Shown here: piece by piece, positions 39,018 through 49,240 of the stretch | Position numbering within the stretch: position 1 is the first letter of the stretch | Layout: each line of letters begins with the position of its first letter | Origin: Prauserella shujinwangii | Lineage (GTDB): Bacteria > Actinomycetota > Actinomycetes > Mycobacteriales > Pseudonocardiaceae | Assembly: GCF_003001955.1 (NCBI RefSeq) | Contig: NZ_PVNH01000006.1 | Span: forward strand, 310,001-374,000 | Reading direction: 5' to 3' | DNA: 64,000 nucleotides | Made by a program: the position numbers and the translations under genes | The notes under the pieces: model-generated | The model's input: the letters and a program-made list of their open reading frames with translations, nothing else | Told to the model about the DNA's origin: nothing | Databases searched by the model: none

Positions 39018-39058
39018 GGCGGCGCAGCGGCGCGGAGCGCCGCCACCAGGGGTGGCGG
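39018..39058 (+). terminator. Overlapping hairpins after the sulfate operon
   Basis: GGCGGCGC/GCGCCGCC (39018-39025/39037-39044) and CCGCCACC/GGTGGCGG (39040-39047/39051-39058) share bases 39040-39044, so the two folds exclude one another. Most simply a terminator for sirB; a switch ahead of the exporter genes is possible. Confidence 0.45.
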
Positions 39059-39081
39059 CCGGGCGACGGGAGAGCCGCGCC

Positions 39082-39099
39082 ACGTTTCGCACGCACGAG
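39082..39099. repeat. Half copy of the 13583-13600 repeat arm
   Basis: ACGTTTCGCACGCACGAG matches the right arm of the terminator repeat at 13583-13600 at 17 of 18 positions. The left arm is absent. It lies directly upstream of the exporter Shine-Dalgarno (AAGGGG, 39105-39110). Confidence 0.5.
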
Positions 39100-39115
39100 G
39101 CAGTAAGGGGTAGCG

Positions 39116-40093
39116 ATGCCGGAACGAAGCGCCGTCCGGGTGCGCGGGCTCGAGAAGTCCTACGGCGAGGTCCAGGCCGTCCGGGGGATCGACCTCGACG
39201 TGACCGAGCGGGAGATGTTCGGCTTCCTCGGGCCCAACGGCGCGGGCAAGACGACCGCCATCAAGATCCTCTGCACCATCGTCGAGCCCACCGCGGGGTC
39301 GGCCACGGTCGCCGGCTGCGACGTGCGGGACCAGCGCGCCGAGGTGCGCCGCCGGATCGGCGTGGTGTTCCAGGAGCCGACCCTGGACACCTACCTGAGC
39401 GCCGAGCAGAACCTCCGCTTCCACGGTGAACTGTACGGGATGCCGAGGCGGCTGCTGCGCGAGCGGATCGATGACGTGCTGGGGATGGTCGGGCTGGCCG
39501 ACCGCAGGCACGAACCGGTCCTGAGGTTCTCGGGCGGCATGAAACGCAGGCTGGAGATCGGCCGGGGCCTGCTGCACGCCCCCGAGGTGCTGTTCCTCGA
39601 CGAGCCCACGATCGGGCTCGACCCGCAGACCAGGGCCTCCATCTGGGAGTACATCGGGCGGCTGCGGGACAGCCAGGACATCACGATCTTCCTGACCACG
39701 CACTACATGGACGAGGCCGAGCACTGCGACCGGATCGCGATCATGAACCGCGGGGAGATCGTGGTGACCGACACCCCGGACGCGCTCAAGAGCAGCGTCG
39801 GGGCCGACCGGGTGCAGATCCGCACCGAGGACGACGACGCCGCCCTCGGCCTGCTCCGCGAGCGTTTCGGCGTCGAGGCCGCCGTCCACGGCGGCATGGT
39901 GACGTTCGCCGTTCCGGAGGGGGCGGAGTTCGTGCCCCGGCTGTTCGCCGGGCTGGGGCTGGCCATCAACACGGTGACCGTGACCCGGCCCAGCCTCGAC
40001 GACGTGTTCATGGCCTACACGGGACGCACCATCGCCGACACCGAGCAGGCCGAGGGACCTGCCGCGTTCGCCCGGATGATGGCGCGCCGATGA
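39116..40093 (+). CDS. DrrA-type ABC transporter ATPase
   Basis: A 325-residue ABC ATPase. Walker A is Gly-Pro-Asn-Gly-Ala-Gly-Lys-Thr-Thr (about 41-49), the signature is Phe-Ser-Gly-Gly-Met-Lys-Arg-Arg, Walker B is Leu-Phe-Leu-Asp-Glu-Pro-Thr, and the H-loop is Thr-Thr-His-Tyr. The C-terminal extension of about 100 residues is typical of DrrA drug-export ATPases. ATG 39116 with AAGGGG five nt upstream. It overlaps its permease by ATGA. Confidence 0.92.
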   Translation: MPERSAVRVRGLEKSYGEVQAVRGIDLDVTEREMFGFLGPNGAGKTTAIKILCTIVEPTAGSATVAGCDVRDQRAEVRRRIGVVFQEPTLDTYLSAEQNLRFHGELYGMPRRLLRERIDDVLGMVGLADRRHEPVLRFSGGMKRRLEIGRGLLHAPEVLFLDEPTIGLDPQTRASIWEYIGRLRDSQDITIFLTTHYMDEAEHCDRIAIMNRGEIVVTDTPDALKSSVGADRVQIRTEDDDAALGLLRERFGVEAAVHGGMVTFAVPEGAEFVPRLFAGLGLAINTVTVTRPSLDDVFMAYTGRTIADTEQAEGPAAFARMMARR

Positions 40094-40974
40094 GCGAGGG
40101 ACCCGAGATGAGCGTGACCGGCGACGTACGGGAACGGGCGGGCCGGCCGGTGGCCACCCGCGGCGTGCGGCACGGGCTGCGGGCCACGGCCATGGTGTGG
40201 CGCCGCGAGATGATCCGCTTCCGGCACGACCGCATGCGCCTGTTCTCGATGCTGGTGCAGCCGCTGCTGTTCCTGTTCGTGCTGGGCACGGGCCTGGCCG
40301 GGGTGGTCCGCACCGAGGGCGCGCTCGACTTCCGCACGTTCCTGTTCCCCGGTGTGCTGGCGATGTCGGTGCTGTTCGCCGCCGCGTTCGCGGGCATCTC
40401 GCTGGTGTGGGACCGGGAGTTCGGCTTCCTGCGGGAGATGCTCGTCGCGCCGGTGAGCAAGACGTCGATCGTCGCGGGCAAGTGCCTGGGCGGCGCGACC
40501 ACGGCCACCCTGCAGACCGTCGTGCTGCTCGGGCTGGCCGGCGTCGTCGGCGTGCCCTACGACCCGCTGCTGCTGCTCACGCTGCTCGCCCTGCTGTTCC
40601 TCGGCGCGCTCATGCTCACCGCCCTCGGCGTGCTCCTCTCGGCCCGGATCACGCAGATCCAGTCGGCGATGCCGGTCACCCAGCTGACGATCACGCCGAT
40701 GATGTTCCTGTCCGGGGCCCTGTTTCCGATGGCGAACCTGCCGGACTGGCTCGCGGTGCTGACCAAGCTCAACCCGCTCACCTACGTCGTGCAGCCGATG
40801 CGCTCGGTGGTGTTCGACCACGTGGGCGTCTCCGCGCGGGCGCGGGAGGCCTTCGACCCGGCGATCACGTGGGGCGGGTGGACCGTGCCGGTCGGCGTCC
40901 AGGTCCTGGTCGCGGTCGGCTGCACGCTCGCGCTGGTGGCCGGCGGGATCGCGCTGTTCAACCGGACCGAGTGA
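40090..40974 (+). CDS. DrrB-type ABC transporter permease
   Basis: A 294-residue ABC-2 permease with six predicted helices (about 57-75, 90-115, 140-165, 172-195, 205-225, 262-285) and the conserved Phe-Leu-Ser-Gly-Ala-Leu-Phe-Pro motif in the fifth. It pairs with the preceding ATPase as an exporter of an unknown hydrophobic compound or lipid. Confidence 0.9.
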   Translation: MSEGPEMSVTGDVRERAGRPVATRGVRHGLRATAMVWRREMIRFRHDRMRLFSMLVQPLLFLFVLGTGLAGVVRTEGALDFRTFLFPGVLAMSVLFAAAFAGISLVWDREFGFLREMLVAPVSKTSIVAGKCLGGATTATLQTVVLLGLAGVVGVPYDPLLLLTLLALLFLGALMLTALGVLLSARITQIQSAMPVTQLTITPMMFLSGALFPMANLPDWLAVLTKLNPLTYVVQPMRSVVFDHVGVSARAREAFDPAITWGGWTVPVGVQVLVAVGCTLALVAGGIALFNRTE

Positions 40975-41003
40975 CGGCGGGGGCGCTGTGCCAAGGTGTC
41001 GGC

Positions 41004-41789
41004 ATGGCAGACGAACTGGTGCACTACTCGGCCGAGCACGGGGTCGCGACGATCACCCTGGACTCGCCGCACAACCGCAACGCGCTGTCCGCGCAGCTGC
41101 GCCGCGAGCTGGCCGAGCGGCTGGAGCGGGCACTCGGCGACGACACGGTGCGGGTTCTCGTCCTGGACCACACCGGTCCGGTGTTCTGCGCGGGCATGGA
41201 CCTGAAGGAGGCGCGCGGCAGCGGCGCCGGGGACCAGGGCGTCAACGAGTTCCCCGCGATCCTGGAGCGGATCTGGACCAGCCCGAAGCCGGTGGTGGCC
41301 ACGCTGCGCGGGCCCGCGCGGGCCGGCGGCGTGGGCATCGTCGCCGCCGCGGACATCGCCGTGGCCGTCACCGACGCCACGTTCGCCTTCAGCGAGGTCC
41401 GCATCGGCGTGATCCCCGCGATCATCTCGGTCACCGTGCTGCCCCGGCTCGCCCCCCGCGCGGCGCACGAGCTGTTCCTCACCGGCGACACCTTCGATGC
41501 CGAGCACGCCGCGCGGATCGGGCTCATCAACGCCGCCGTGCCCGCCGAGCGGCTGGACACCGAGGTCGGCCGCTACGTGCGGTCGCTGGCCCTGGGCGGG
41601 CCGAAGGCGCTGGCCGCCACGAAGCAGCTGCTGCAGGGCGACTCGGCGGCCGCGATGCCGGAGCGGTTCGCGGCGATGCTCGCCACCTCGGCCGAGTTCT
41701 TCGCCGGCGAGGAGGGCCAGGAGGGCATCACGGCGTTCGCCGAGAAGCGCAAGCCCCGCTGGGTCCCCGAGGGCGCCGGCGAAGCGTGA
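41004..41789 (+). CDS. Enoyl-CoA hydratase/isomerase family protein
   Basis: A 261-residue crotonase-fold protein. The oxyanion-hole segments are Val-Phe-Cys-Ala-Gly-Met-Asp-Leu near residue 66 and Ala-Arg-Ala-Gly-Gly-Val-Gly-Ile near residue 112. At the catalytic Glu positions there is Phe-Ser-Glu-Val-Arg-Ile-Gly-Val-Ile-Pro, giving one Glu and a non-acidic second position, so it may not be a classical hydratase. Thirty nt after the exporter permease; a weak AAGG precedes the ATG. Confidence 0.87.
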   Translation: MADELVHYSAEHGVATITLDSPHNRNALSAQLRRELAERLERALGDDTVRVLVLDHTGPVFCAGMDLKEARGSGAGDQGVNEFPAILERIWTSPKPVVATLRGPARAGGVGIVAAADIAVAVTDATFAFSEVRIGVIPAIISVTVLPRLAPRAAHELFLTGDTFDAEHAARIGLINAAVPAERLDTEVGRYVRSLALGGPKALAATKQLLQGDSAAAMPERFAAMLATSAEFFAGEEGQEGITAFAEKRKPRWVPEGAGEA

Positions 41790-41791
41790 GC

Positions 41792-41862
41792 GCAGCACTC
41801 AGGGCCCCGAACGCAGCACTCGCGGCCCTGAGTGCAGCACTCGGAGTGCCGCGTTCCGGTGC
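41792..41862. repeat. Tandem GCAGCACTC repeat between convergent genes
   Basis: Three copies of GCAGCACTC at 41792, 41813 and 41834, exactly 21 bases apart, followed by the inverted GAGTGCCGC. The set can fold and lies between the convergent enoyl-CoA hydratase and barstar genes. It shares the GAGTGCCGC core with 22874-22957. Confidence 0.55.
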
Positions 41863-42236
41863 TACTCGTCGGCGAGGACGACGGTGAGCCTGCGGCTGTC
41901 GGCGCGCTCGCCGCCCGACGCGAGCGCCCGCTGCGCGTCGGAGAGCACGCCGTGCACCGCGAGGTAGGACTTCGGGTCGGCCTGCTTGAGCACGTCGGAG
42001 CCGATCCAGATGAGCACGTGCTCCCCCGTCGGCAGCCACGAGAGGTCGGTCAGGCAGTCGTAGAGCGCGTCCAGGTTGCGGCCGAACCAGTCGGGGAACG
42101 ACAGGGCGGCCGCGATGGCGTCGAGCGTGCCGAGCCGGTCGCGGTGCTGGGCGCCGTCGAGCACGTGCGTGTGGGCGCCGCGGGCGCGGGCCTGCTCGGC
42201 GAGGGTCTTGGCGTCGGGTTTCTGCGTCACGGTCAT
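41862..42236 (-). CDS. Barstar-family ribonuclease inhibitor
   Basis: A 124-residue barstar-like protein without a signal peptide. The conserved Asp-Gly near residue 27, Phe-Pro-Asp-Trp-Phe-Gly-Arg-Asn-Leu-Asp-Ala-Leu-Tyr-Asp (about 47-60) and Leu-Pro-Thr-Gly-Glu-His-Val are typical. It should block the active site of the guanyl ribonuclease encoded upstream. The ATG overlaps the RNase stop (ATGA 42233-42236), so the inhibitor is translated with the toxin-like enzyme. Confidence 0.9.
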   Translation of the reverse strand: MTVTQKPDAKTLAEQARARGAHTHVLDGAQHRDRLGTLDAIAAALSFPDWFGRNLDALYDCLTDLSWLPTGEHVLIWIGSDVLKQADPKSYLAVHGVLSDAQRALASGGERADSRRLTVVLADE

Positions 42237-42649
42237 CGACCTGGATCCACGACGACGAACGAGGCGTAGTGGTCGGCGGTGTAGTAGAGCTCGCGACCGT
42301 TGCCGGTGACGAGCCTGCGCGCACCGCGGTCGGCGCTTCCCGGAGTCACCACCGTGTACTCGCGGTAGTAGCCGGCTGGCTTCTCTGGCAACAACTTCTC
42401 CCTATTGCCGAACGTCGTTCCGTCTTTCCCGGGATACGGAAACGGTCCGCCCTGCTCGATCAGCGTCCACGTCCGGCCCGCCTCGGGCGGCAGGCTCGAC
42501 AAGGCCTCGACCGGCAGGCCGGACTCCGCGCCGGGCAGGGTACCCGTTCGCGTGGTGTCGTCCGCGAGGACGTCCTGGATCAGCCATCCGATCAGGACCA
42601 GGACGATCAGCCCGAGCAACGCCGCGCTGATGCGCCTGCGGGACAACAT
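42233..42649 (-). CDS. Secreted guanyl-specific ribonuclease (RNase Sa/T1 family)
   Basis: A 138-residue protein. The N-terminal hydrophobic segment (about 7-27) is a signal peptide or anchor. The mature part has the microbial RNase fold with the catalytic trio expected: Glu in Tyr-Arg-Glu-Tyr-Thr-Val, Arg in Ala-Arg-Arg-Leu-Val-Thr-Gly and His in Thr-Ala-Asp-His-Tyr-Ala-Ser-Phe. It cleaves RNA outside the cell, or inside if mislocalised, hence the linked barstar. ATG 42649 is preferred over longer frames. Confidence 0.88.
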   Translation of the reverse strand: MLSRRRISAALLGLIVLVLIGWLIQDVLADDTTRTGTLPGAESGLPVEALSSLPPEAGRTWTLIEQGGPFPYPGKDGTTFGNREKLLPEKPAGYYREYTVVTPGSADRGARRLVTGNGRELYYTADHYASFVVVDPGR

Positions 42650-42654
42650 GGGAC

Positions 42655-42879
42655 TCACTGTAGGTCGGCCCGCCCGGCGCCGGGTGCGGCACTCCGCGGC
42701 CGCCCGCCCCGGTCCGCGACGAGCGCGGCCACCAGATCGACGACCCGGCGAATCACCCACGCCAGGAGCAGGCACAGCGGCACGAGCACAGCCATGACCA
42801 GCACGAACTGCACCGGGAACCACTGCTGGGCGAGCCACAGCTCGATCCCGTCCCACCAGCTGGACACACCGTCGAACAC
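42655..42879 (-). CDS. Small single-span membrane protein
   Basis: A 74-residue protein with an N-terminal Trp-rich amphipathic stretch, one strong membrane helix (about 22-42: Val-Leu-Val-Met-Ala-Val-Leu-Val-Pro-Leu) and a basic tail. TAGGCT (42893-42888) lies 8 nt before the GTG, so it is probably leaderless. TTG 42888 is an alternative start. It lies just upstream of the secreted RNase on the same strand and may be cotranscribed. No family recognised. Confidence 0.6.
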   Translation of the reverse strand: MFDGVSSWWDGIELWLAQQWFPVQFVLVMAVLVPLCLLLAWVIRRVVDLVAALVADRGGRPRSAAPGAGRADLQ

Positions 42880-42926
42880 GAGAGACAAGCCTACGCCGGG
42901 CGGCTGCCACCACCCGCACGGGCGGG

Positions 42927-42939
42927 TAGGTTGACGCCC
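42927..42939 (+). promoter_or_regulatory. Leaderless -10 box before the zinc-type oxidoreductase
   Basis: TAGGTT at 42927-42932, then seven nt to the ATG at 42940. It is back to back with the TAGGCT box of the divergent small membrane protein. No -35 is evident. Confidence 0.45.
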
Positions 42940-43914
42940 ATGTTCGCCGTCTACGCCAAAGAACCCAACGCTGACGACCCGCTCGCCTCGCTGGTGGTGG
43001 GCGACCGGCCCGACCCCGAGGTGCCCGAAGGCTGGGTGCGTGTCCGCGTGCGGGCGGCCAGCCTCAACATGCACGACATCTGGACCCTGCGCGGCGTCGG
43101 CATCAAGCCGGAGCAGTTCCCGATGATCCTCGGCTGCGACGGGGCCGGGGTGCTCGACGACGGCTCCGAGGTGGTGCTGCACTCGGTGGTCAACGACGAG
43201 TCGTGGCACGGTGACGACACGCTCGACCCGAAGCGCACGCTGCTCACCGAGAAGCACCAGGGCGCGTTCGCGGACTCCGTGGTGGTGCCCGCGCGCAACG
43301 TGCTGCCGAAGCCGGCGGGTCTCTCGTTCACCGAGGCCGCCACGATGGGCACGGCGTGGCTGACCGCGTACCGCATGCTGTTCGTCAAGTCCGGCCTGCG
43401 GCCCGGCCAGACGTTCCTCGTGCAGGGCGCGTCGGGCGGGGTGGCCACGGCACTGATCCAGCTCGGCCGGGCCGCGGGCTTCCGCGTGTGGGCCACGGGC
43501 CGCACCGAGGAGAAGCGGGCACTGGCCGAACGGCTCGGCGCCCACCAGACCTTCGAGCCGGGCACGCGGCTGCCCGAGCGGGTCGACGGCGTCTTCGAGA
43601 CGGTCGGCAAGGCGACCTGGTCACACTCGGTCAAATCGCTCAAGCCGGGCGGCATCATCGTCGTCTCGGGCTCCACGAGCGGTCCCGACCCCAGCGCCGA
43701 GCTGCAGCGGGTGTTCTTCCTGCAGCTGCGCGTCGTGGGCTCCACGATGGGCACCCGGGACGAGCTGGCGGACCTGCTCACCTACGTCGACCTGGCCGGA
43801 ATCCGGCCGCAGATCGGGGCGGAGCTGCCACTGGCCGAGGCCGAACACGGCTTCCGCGACATGCTCGACGGCACCACCGCGGGAAAGATCGTGTTCACGC
43901 ACGACCCGGCCTGA
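42940..43914 (+). CDS. Zinc-binding-dehydrogenase-family oxidoreductase
   Basis: A 324-residue medium-chain reductase of the quinone-oxidoreductase type. NADPH-binding segment Gly-Ala-Ser-Gly-Gly-Val-Ala-Thr (about 162-169) follows Phe-Thr-Glu-Ala-Ala-Thr-Met-Gly-Thr-Ala-Trp. There is no cysteine-rich structural-zinc loop, so zinc is probably absent. Substrate unknown. ATG 42940 is chosen from the -10 position; TTG 42931 is in frame upstream. Confidence 0.85.
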   Translation: MFAVYAKEPNADDPLASLVVGDRPDPEVPEGWVRVRVRAASLNMHDIWTLRGVGIKPEQFPMILGCDGAGVLDDGSEVVLHSVVNDESWHGDDTLDPKRTLLTEKHQGAFADSVVVPARNVLPKPAGLSFTEAATMGTAWLTAYRMLFVKSGLRPGQTFLVQGASGGVATALIQLGRAAGFRVWATGRTEEKRALAERLGAHQTFEPGTRLPERVDGVFETVGKATWSHSVKSLKPGGIIVVSGSTSGPDPSAELQRVFFLQLRVVGSTMGTRDELADLLTYVDLAGIRPQIGAELPLAEAEHGFRDMLDGTTAGKIVFTHDPA

Positions 43915-43983
43915 AGCCGCTGACCTGCACCGACGCCTCGTTGACGCACTGCCGATACCGGTTTGTGATCCACTTCGGGGGGA

Positions 43984-44016
43984 TTGAACCGGCGAGTAAT
44001 TGGCTAGTCTTGGTCA
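43984..44016 (+). promoter_or_regulatory. Leaderless promoter of the alpha/beta hydrolase
   Basis: TTGAAC (43984-43989), a short 15-nt spacer and TAGTCT (44005-44010), then six nt to the ATG at 44017. The preceding 100 bp are unusually A/T-rich for this window. Confidence 0.45.
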
Positions 44017-45048
44017 ATGACCGCGGTGCAGCGGGAGGTCTCGCCGGACACGGCGAGCCGTGACGTACCCGGCCCGGAGATCCGGGCCGGGTACCGCCGC
44101 TTCGCGGGTTTCCGCACCCGGGTGCTGGAGGTCGGGCCCCGGCGCCCCGCCGACGGCGACCCGCCCCGCAGGCGCGGCAGGCGCAGGCCGCGGCAGCCGG
44201 TGCGGCCCGCCACGCCGCCGCGGCTCGTCCTCCTCCACGGCTACTGCGACAGCGCGGACACGTGGCTGCCCGTGCTCGAACGGCTCGCCGCGGAGGGGCA
44301 CTCGGCGGTCGCCGTGGACCTGCCCGGGTTCGGCCACGCCGATCCGCTCCGGCCGGGGCCGATGCTGCCCCAGCTCGACGCGTTCACCGCGGCCGTGGTC
44401 CGGGAGCAGGCGGTGCTGGGCGACGTCGTGCTGGCCGGCAACTCGCTCGGCGGCACGATGAGCCTGCGGGCCGCGCAAAGCCCCCGGCTGCCCGTCTCCG
44501 GCGTCGTGTCGATCGCCGCGCCGGGCCTGGTGGACTCGTGGCTGGTGCGGATCGTGGGCCGGTACCCGCTGCCGCTGCGGCTGTACTCGGCGCTGCCCCT
44601 GCCGGTGCCCGGGTTCGTCGTGCGGACGGTCGCGCGGCAGGTGGTGCCGCGCCTGCTGTACGCGGACGCCAGGTCCGCCGCGGACGAGCACGTCCGCCGG
44701 TTCACCGAGCTGTTCCCGGACTACCGCTCGACCACCACCCGGCTGGAGCAGGCCAGGCAGCTCGTCGGCGAGCTGGCCGAGGCCTACCAGCCGGACCGTA
44801 TCGGCGTACCGCTGCTCGTCGTCGCCTGCGGCAAGGACCGGCTGGTCAGCGCGGCCTCCGGCAGGCAGCTGCACTCGCTGGTGCCGCACAGCAGGCTGCT
44901 GGTGCGGGAGGACTGGGGACACTGCCCGCAGCTGGACGACCCGGCCGCCATCGCGGAGCTGCTGACCTACTTCGCGGCGGGCGCGCGCTTCCGGACCGCC
45001 ACCGGGACCACCGGCGCCGGGGATTCCTCCGCGGAGGCCGCGGGATAG
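44017..45048 (+). CDS. Alpha/beta hydrolase
   Basis: A 343-residue alpha/beta hydrolase. Leu-Leu-His-Gly-Tyr (about 72-76) forms the oxyanion region, the nucleophile is Ser in Gly-Asn-Ser-Leu-Gly-Gly (about 143), Asp is in Cys-Gly-Lys-Asp-Arg-Leu and His is in Asp-Trp-Gly-His-Cys-Pro. An Arg/Pro-rich insert (about 45-65) precedes the core. No signal peptide. Substrate unknown. Confidence 0.85.
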   Translation: MTAVQREVSPDTASRDVPGPEIRAGYRRFAGFRTRVLEVGPRRPADGDPPRRRGRRRPRQPVRPATPPRLVLLHGYCDSADTWLPVLERLAAEGHSAVAVDLPGFGHADPLRPGPMLPQLDAFTAAVVREQAVLGDVVLAGNSLGGTMSLRAAQSPRLPVSGVVSIAAPGLVDSWLVRIVGRYPLPLRLYSALPLPVPGFVVRTVARQVVPRLLYADARSAADEHVRRFTELFPDYRSTTTRLEQARQLVGELAEAYQPDRIGVPLLVVACGKDRLVSAASGRQLHSLVPHSRLLVREDWGHCPQLDDPAAIAELLTYFAAGARFRTATGTTGAGDSSAEAAG

Positions 45049-45056
45049 GGCGGGCG

Positions 45057-46109
45057 TCAGCCGAACAGCTTGCCGCCGCGCTCCAGCGCCGCCCTGGCCT
45101 GCTCGGCGATCCGCTCGATGAGGTCCGCGACCGGCCCCTCCCCCGCGACCGGGTAAGCCTGCCCCGCCCACAACGACATCGCCTCGGGGTCGCCCGCCCG
45201 CGCCGCGGCGGTGCGGATCGGCTTGCTCATGTGGTGCACCTGCGGGTACGTGGCGGGCGCGTGCGCCGAATGCTCCCGTGAGAACCGGTTCACCAGGCCC
45301 CGCGCGGGCCTGCCGCTGAACGCGCGGGTGATCGTGGTGGGCCGGTCCCCCTCCGCCAGCGTGTCCCGGTACACCGGATTGGTCCCGGCCTCGTCGGCGC
45401 GCAGGAACGCGGTGCCGAGCTGCGCCGCGCTCGCGCCCGCGACGAGCACGGCGGCCACGTCGGCGCCGTGGACCAGCCCGCCGGCCGCGATCAGCGGCAG
45501 GTCGGTTACCCCGGCGACCAGGCGGAGCGCGGCGAGCAGCCCGTACAGCTCGCCACCCGCGGGGGCGGCGGGCTCGTCGGTGAACACGCCGCGATGGCCG
45601 CCTGCCTCGAAGCCCTGCACGCACAGCGCGTCCGCGCCCGCGGCGGCAGCCTGCCGCGCCTCCTCCGGCGTGGTGACCGTGACGACGATCCGGCTGCCCG
45701 CCTCGTGCAGGCGCGCGATGTCGGCGTCCACCGGGATGCCGAAGGTGAACGACACCACCGGGACGCGTCGTTCGACGAGCAGGTCCATCTTCGCGGCGTA
45801 GGCGTCGTCGTCCCACCGCGCGTCGCCGGGCTCGACCCCGTAGCGGTGTGCCTCCTCCGCGAGCCGCCTCGCGTACGGCCGGGTGTCCACCGTGGACCGG
45901 ATGCCCGGCACGAACAGGTTCACCCCGAACCCGGCCCCGGCGCGTTCCCTGGTCGTCTCGATCTGGCCGTCCAACGCCGCGGCGCTCAGGTAGCCACCGG
46001 CCAGGAAGCCGAAGGCTCCGGCGCGCGCGGCCGCGGCCACCAGGCCGGGCGTGGACGGTCCACCGGCCATCGGCGCGACGATCACCGGGACGCGCAAGCT
46101 GTCGAACAT
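45057..46109 (-). CDS. Nitronate monooxygenase (2-nitropropane-dioxygenase family)
   Basis: A 350-residue FMN-dependent TIM-barrel enzyme. Signatures include Ala-Pro-Met-Ala-Gly-Gly near residue 12, Gln-Gly-Phe-Glu-Ala-Gly-Gly-His-Arg-Gly near residue 170 (the His expected for class I enzymes), and Ala-Ala-Gly-Gly-Leu. It detoxifies alkyl nitronates or oxidises related substrates. TACGCT lies seven nt before the ATG at 46109, so it is likely leaderless. It converges on the hydrolase with an 8-nt gap. Confidence 0.9.
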   Translation of the reverse strand: MFDSLRVPVIVAPMAGGPSTPGLVAAAARAGAFGFLAGGYLSAAALDGQIETTRERAGAGFGVNLFVPGIRSTVDTRPYARRLAEEAHRYGVEPGDARWDDDAYAAKMDLLVERRVPVVSFTFGIPVDADIARLHEAGSRIVVTVTTPEEARQAAAAGADALCVQGFEAGGHRGVFTDEPAAPAGGELYGLLAALRLVAGVTDLPLIAAGGLVHGADVAAVLVAGASAAQLGTAFLRADEAGTNPVYRDTLAEGDRPTTITRAFSGRPARGLVNRFSREHSAHAPATYPQVHHMSKPIRTAAARAGDPEAMSLWAGQAYPVAGEGPVADLIERIAEQARAALERGGKLFG

Positions 46110-46200
46110 GGGACCCAGCGTACGAACCGCCGCCACCCGTCCTCGATGCGGTGGTCGGTCCGGGCCCGCCGTTCGCCCGGCCGCGCGGCGCGATGGTCGT

Positions 46201-46212
46201 TAGGGTGGCGGT
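46201..46212 (+). promoter_or_regulatory. Leaderless -10 box of the F420-type enzyme gene
   Basis: TAGGGT at 46201-46206, six nt before the ATG at 46213; no Shine-Dalgarno and no visible -35. Confidence 0.45.
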
Positions 46213-46659
46213 ATGCCCGCCGACCTCGCGCTCGTCCGCCGCCTCGCCGCCGCGGAGAACGGCCTGGCCACGCTCGCCGTCGCCCGCCAGGACGGCACCG
46301 TCCACGCGTCCGTCGTCAACGCCGGGGTCCTGCCCGATCCGGTGTCCGGCCGCGACAGCGTCGGCCTCGTCGCCAGGGGCGGCACCCGCAAGCTGGTGCA
46401 CCTGCGGCGCAGCCGCCACGCGACGATCGTCTTCCGGCGCGGCTGGGAGTGGGTGTCCGTGCAGGGCACGGTGCGGCTGATCGGGCCCGACGACCCCGAC
46501 CCGGACTTCCTCGCCGACGGCGTGCCGAGGCTGCTGCGGGACGTGTTCACCGCCGCGGGCGGCACGCACGACGACTGGGCCGAGTACGACCGGGTGATGG
46601 CCGAGGAGCGCCGGACCGCCGTGTTCGTGACGGCCGAACGGATCACCGGGAACCCGTGA
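46213..46659 (+). CDS. PPOX-class F420/FMN split-barrel protein
   Basis: A 148-residue pyridoxamine-oxidase-like protein of the actinobacterial F420-binding class. Typical strands include Ala-Thr-Leu-Ala-Val-Ala-Arg, Ala-Ser-Val-Val-Asn-Ala-Gly, and Lys-Leu-Val-His-Leu-Arg-Arg; Trp-Val-Ser-Val-Gln-Gly-Thr-Val follows in the core. Cofactor choice (F420 versus FMN) is inferred. It ends one nt before the convergent lepA stop. Confidence 0.8.
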   Translation: MPADLALVRRLAAAENGLATLAVARQDGTVHASVVNAGVLPDPVSGRDSVGLVARGGTRKLVHLRRSRHATIVFRRGWEWVSVQGTVRLIGPDDPDPDFLADGVPRLLRDVFTAAGGTHDDWAEYDRVMAEERRTAVFVTAERITGNP

Positions 46660-46660
46660 G

Positions 46661-48526
<1,866 letters not shown>

Positions 48527-48652
48527 AGTGACTCTGTTCCTCGATCGGTCGGGGATGGCACCTTCCATGCTCCCACGAGGCCGGGGACGGATCTCCGGGT
48601 CATCCCCGATGCGCGTTCCCGCGGTTCGTGTTGACCTCGAAGGATGAGCTCC

Positions 48653-49240
48653 ATGAACGACCTCTTGGACCGCGCGTTCGGTCACCCGCGCGGCATGCTC
48701 GGCCGGCTCGGCGGCACGCTGATGGCGCGGGGCAACGCGGCGACCGAGCACAACCTCACCGGCCTCGCCGCCCCCTCGGGCGAGGAGACGGTGCTCGTCG
48801 TCGGTCCCGGACCCGGCGTCGGGCTGGCGGCCGCCGCCGAGCGGGCCGGGCTGACCATCGGCGTCGACCCCTCGGCGGAGATGCTCGAGCTGTGCAGGCA
48901 ACGGTGCGCGGCCGCGATCGCGCGCGGCACCGTCCGGCTGCACCGGGGGTCCGCCGCGGACACCGGCCAGGACCCCGGTTCGGTCGACGTCGTGCTCAGC
49001 GTCAACAACGTGCAGCTGTGGGAGGACCGGGCGGCCGGGTTCGCGGAACTGCTGCGGGTGCTGCGGCCCGGCGGGCGGCTGCTGCTCTCCGCGCACGAGA
49101 AGTGGCTGCCCGTGCCCCGGCACACGCTCGCCGCCGAACTGGAGCGGGCGGGGTTCACCGACATCCAGACCTGGACGTGGGAACCACCGGGCCGGATGGC
49201 CGCCACGGCCGCCCAGTTCCGCGCCTACCGGCCCGCCTAG
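48653..49240 (+). CDS. SAM-dependent methyltransferase
   Basis: A 195-residue class I methyltransferase. Motif I is Val-Val-Gly-Pro-Gly-Pro-Gly-Val-Gly (about 49-57), an acidic Asp follows in Gly-Val-Asp-Pro-Ser, and motif IV is Asp-Val-Val-Leu-Ser-Val-Asn-Asn. Substrate unknown. ATG 48653 has AAGGAT eight nt upstream; an ATG three codons earlier lies on that site. Its end overlaps the convergent VOC gene by 4 nt. Confidence 0.82.
   Translation: MNDLLDRAFGHPRGMLGRLGGTLMARGNAATEHNLTGLAAPSGEETVLVVGPGPGVGLAAAAERAGLTIGVDPSAEMLELCRQRCAAAIARGTVRLHRGSAADTGQDPGSVDVVLSVNNVQLWEDRAAGFAELLRVLRPGGRLLLSAHEKWLPVPRHTLAAELERAGFTDIQTWTWEPPGRMAATAAQFRAYRPA

Noticed and set aside
43964-43980. CRP site at TTTGTGATCCACTTCGG
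   Set aside because: Only the left half TGTGA is present; the right half does not pair.
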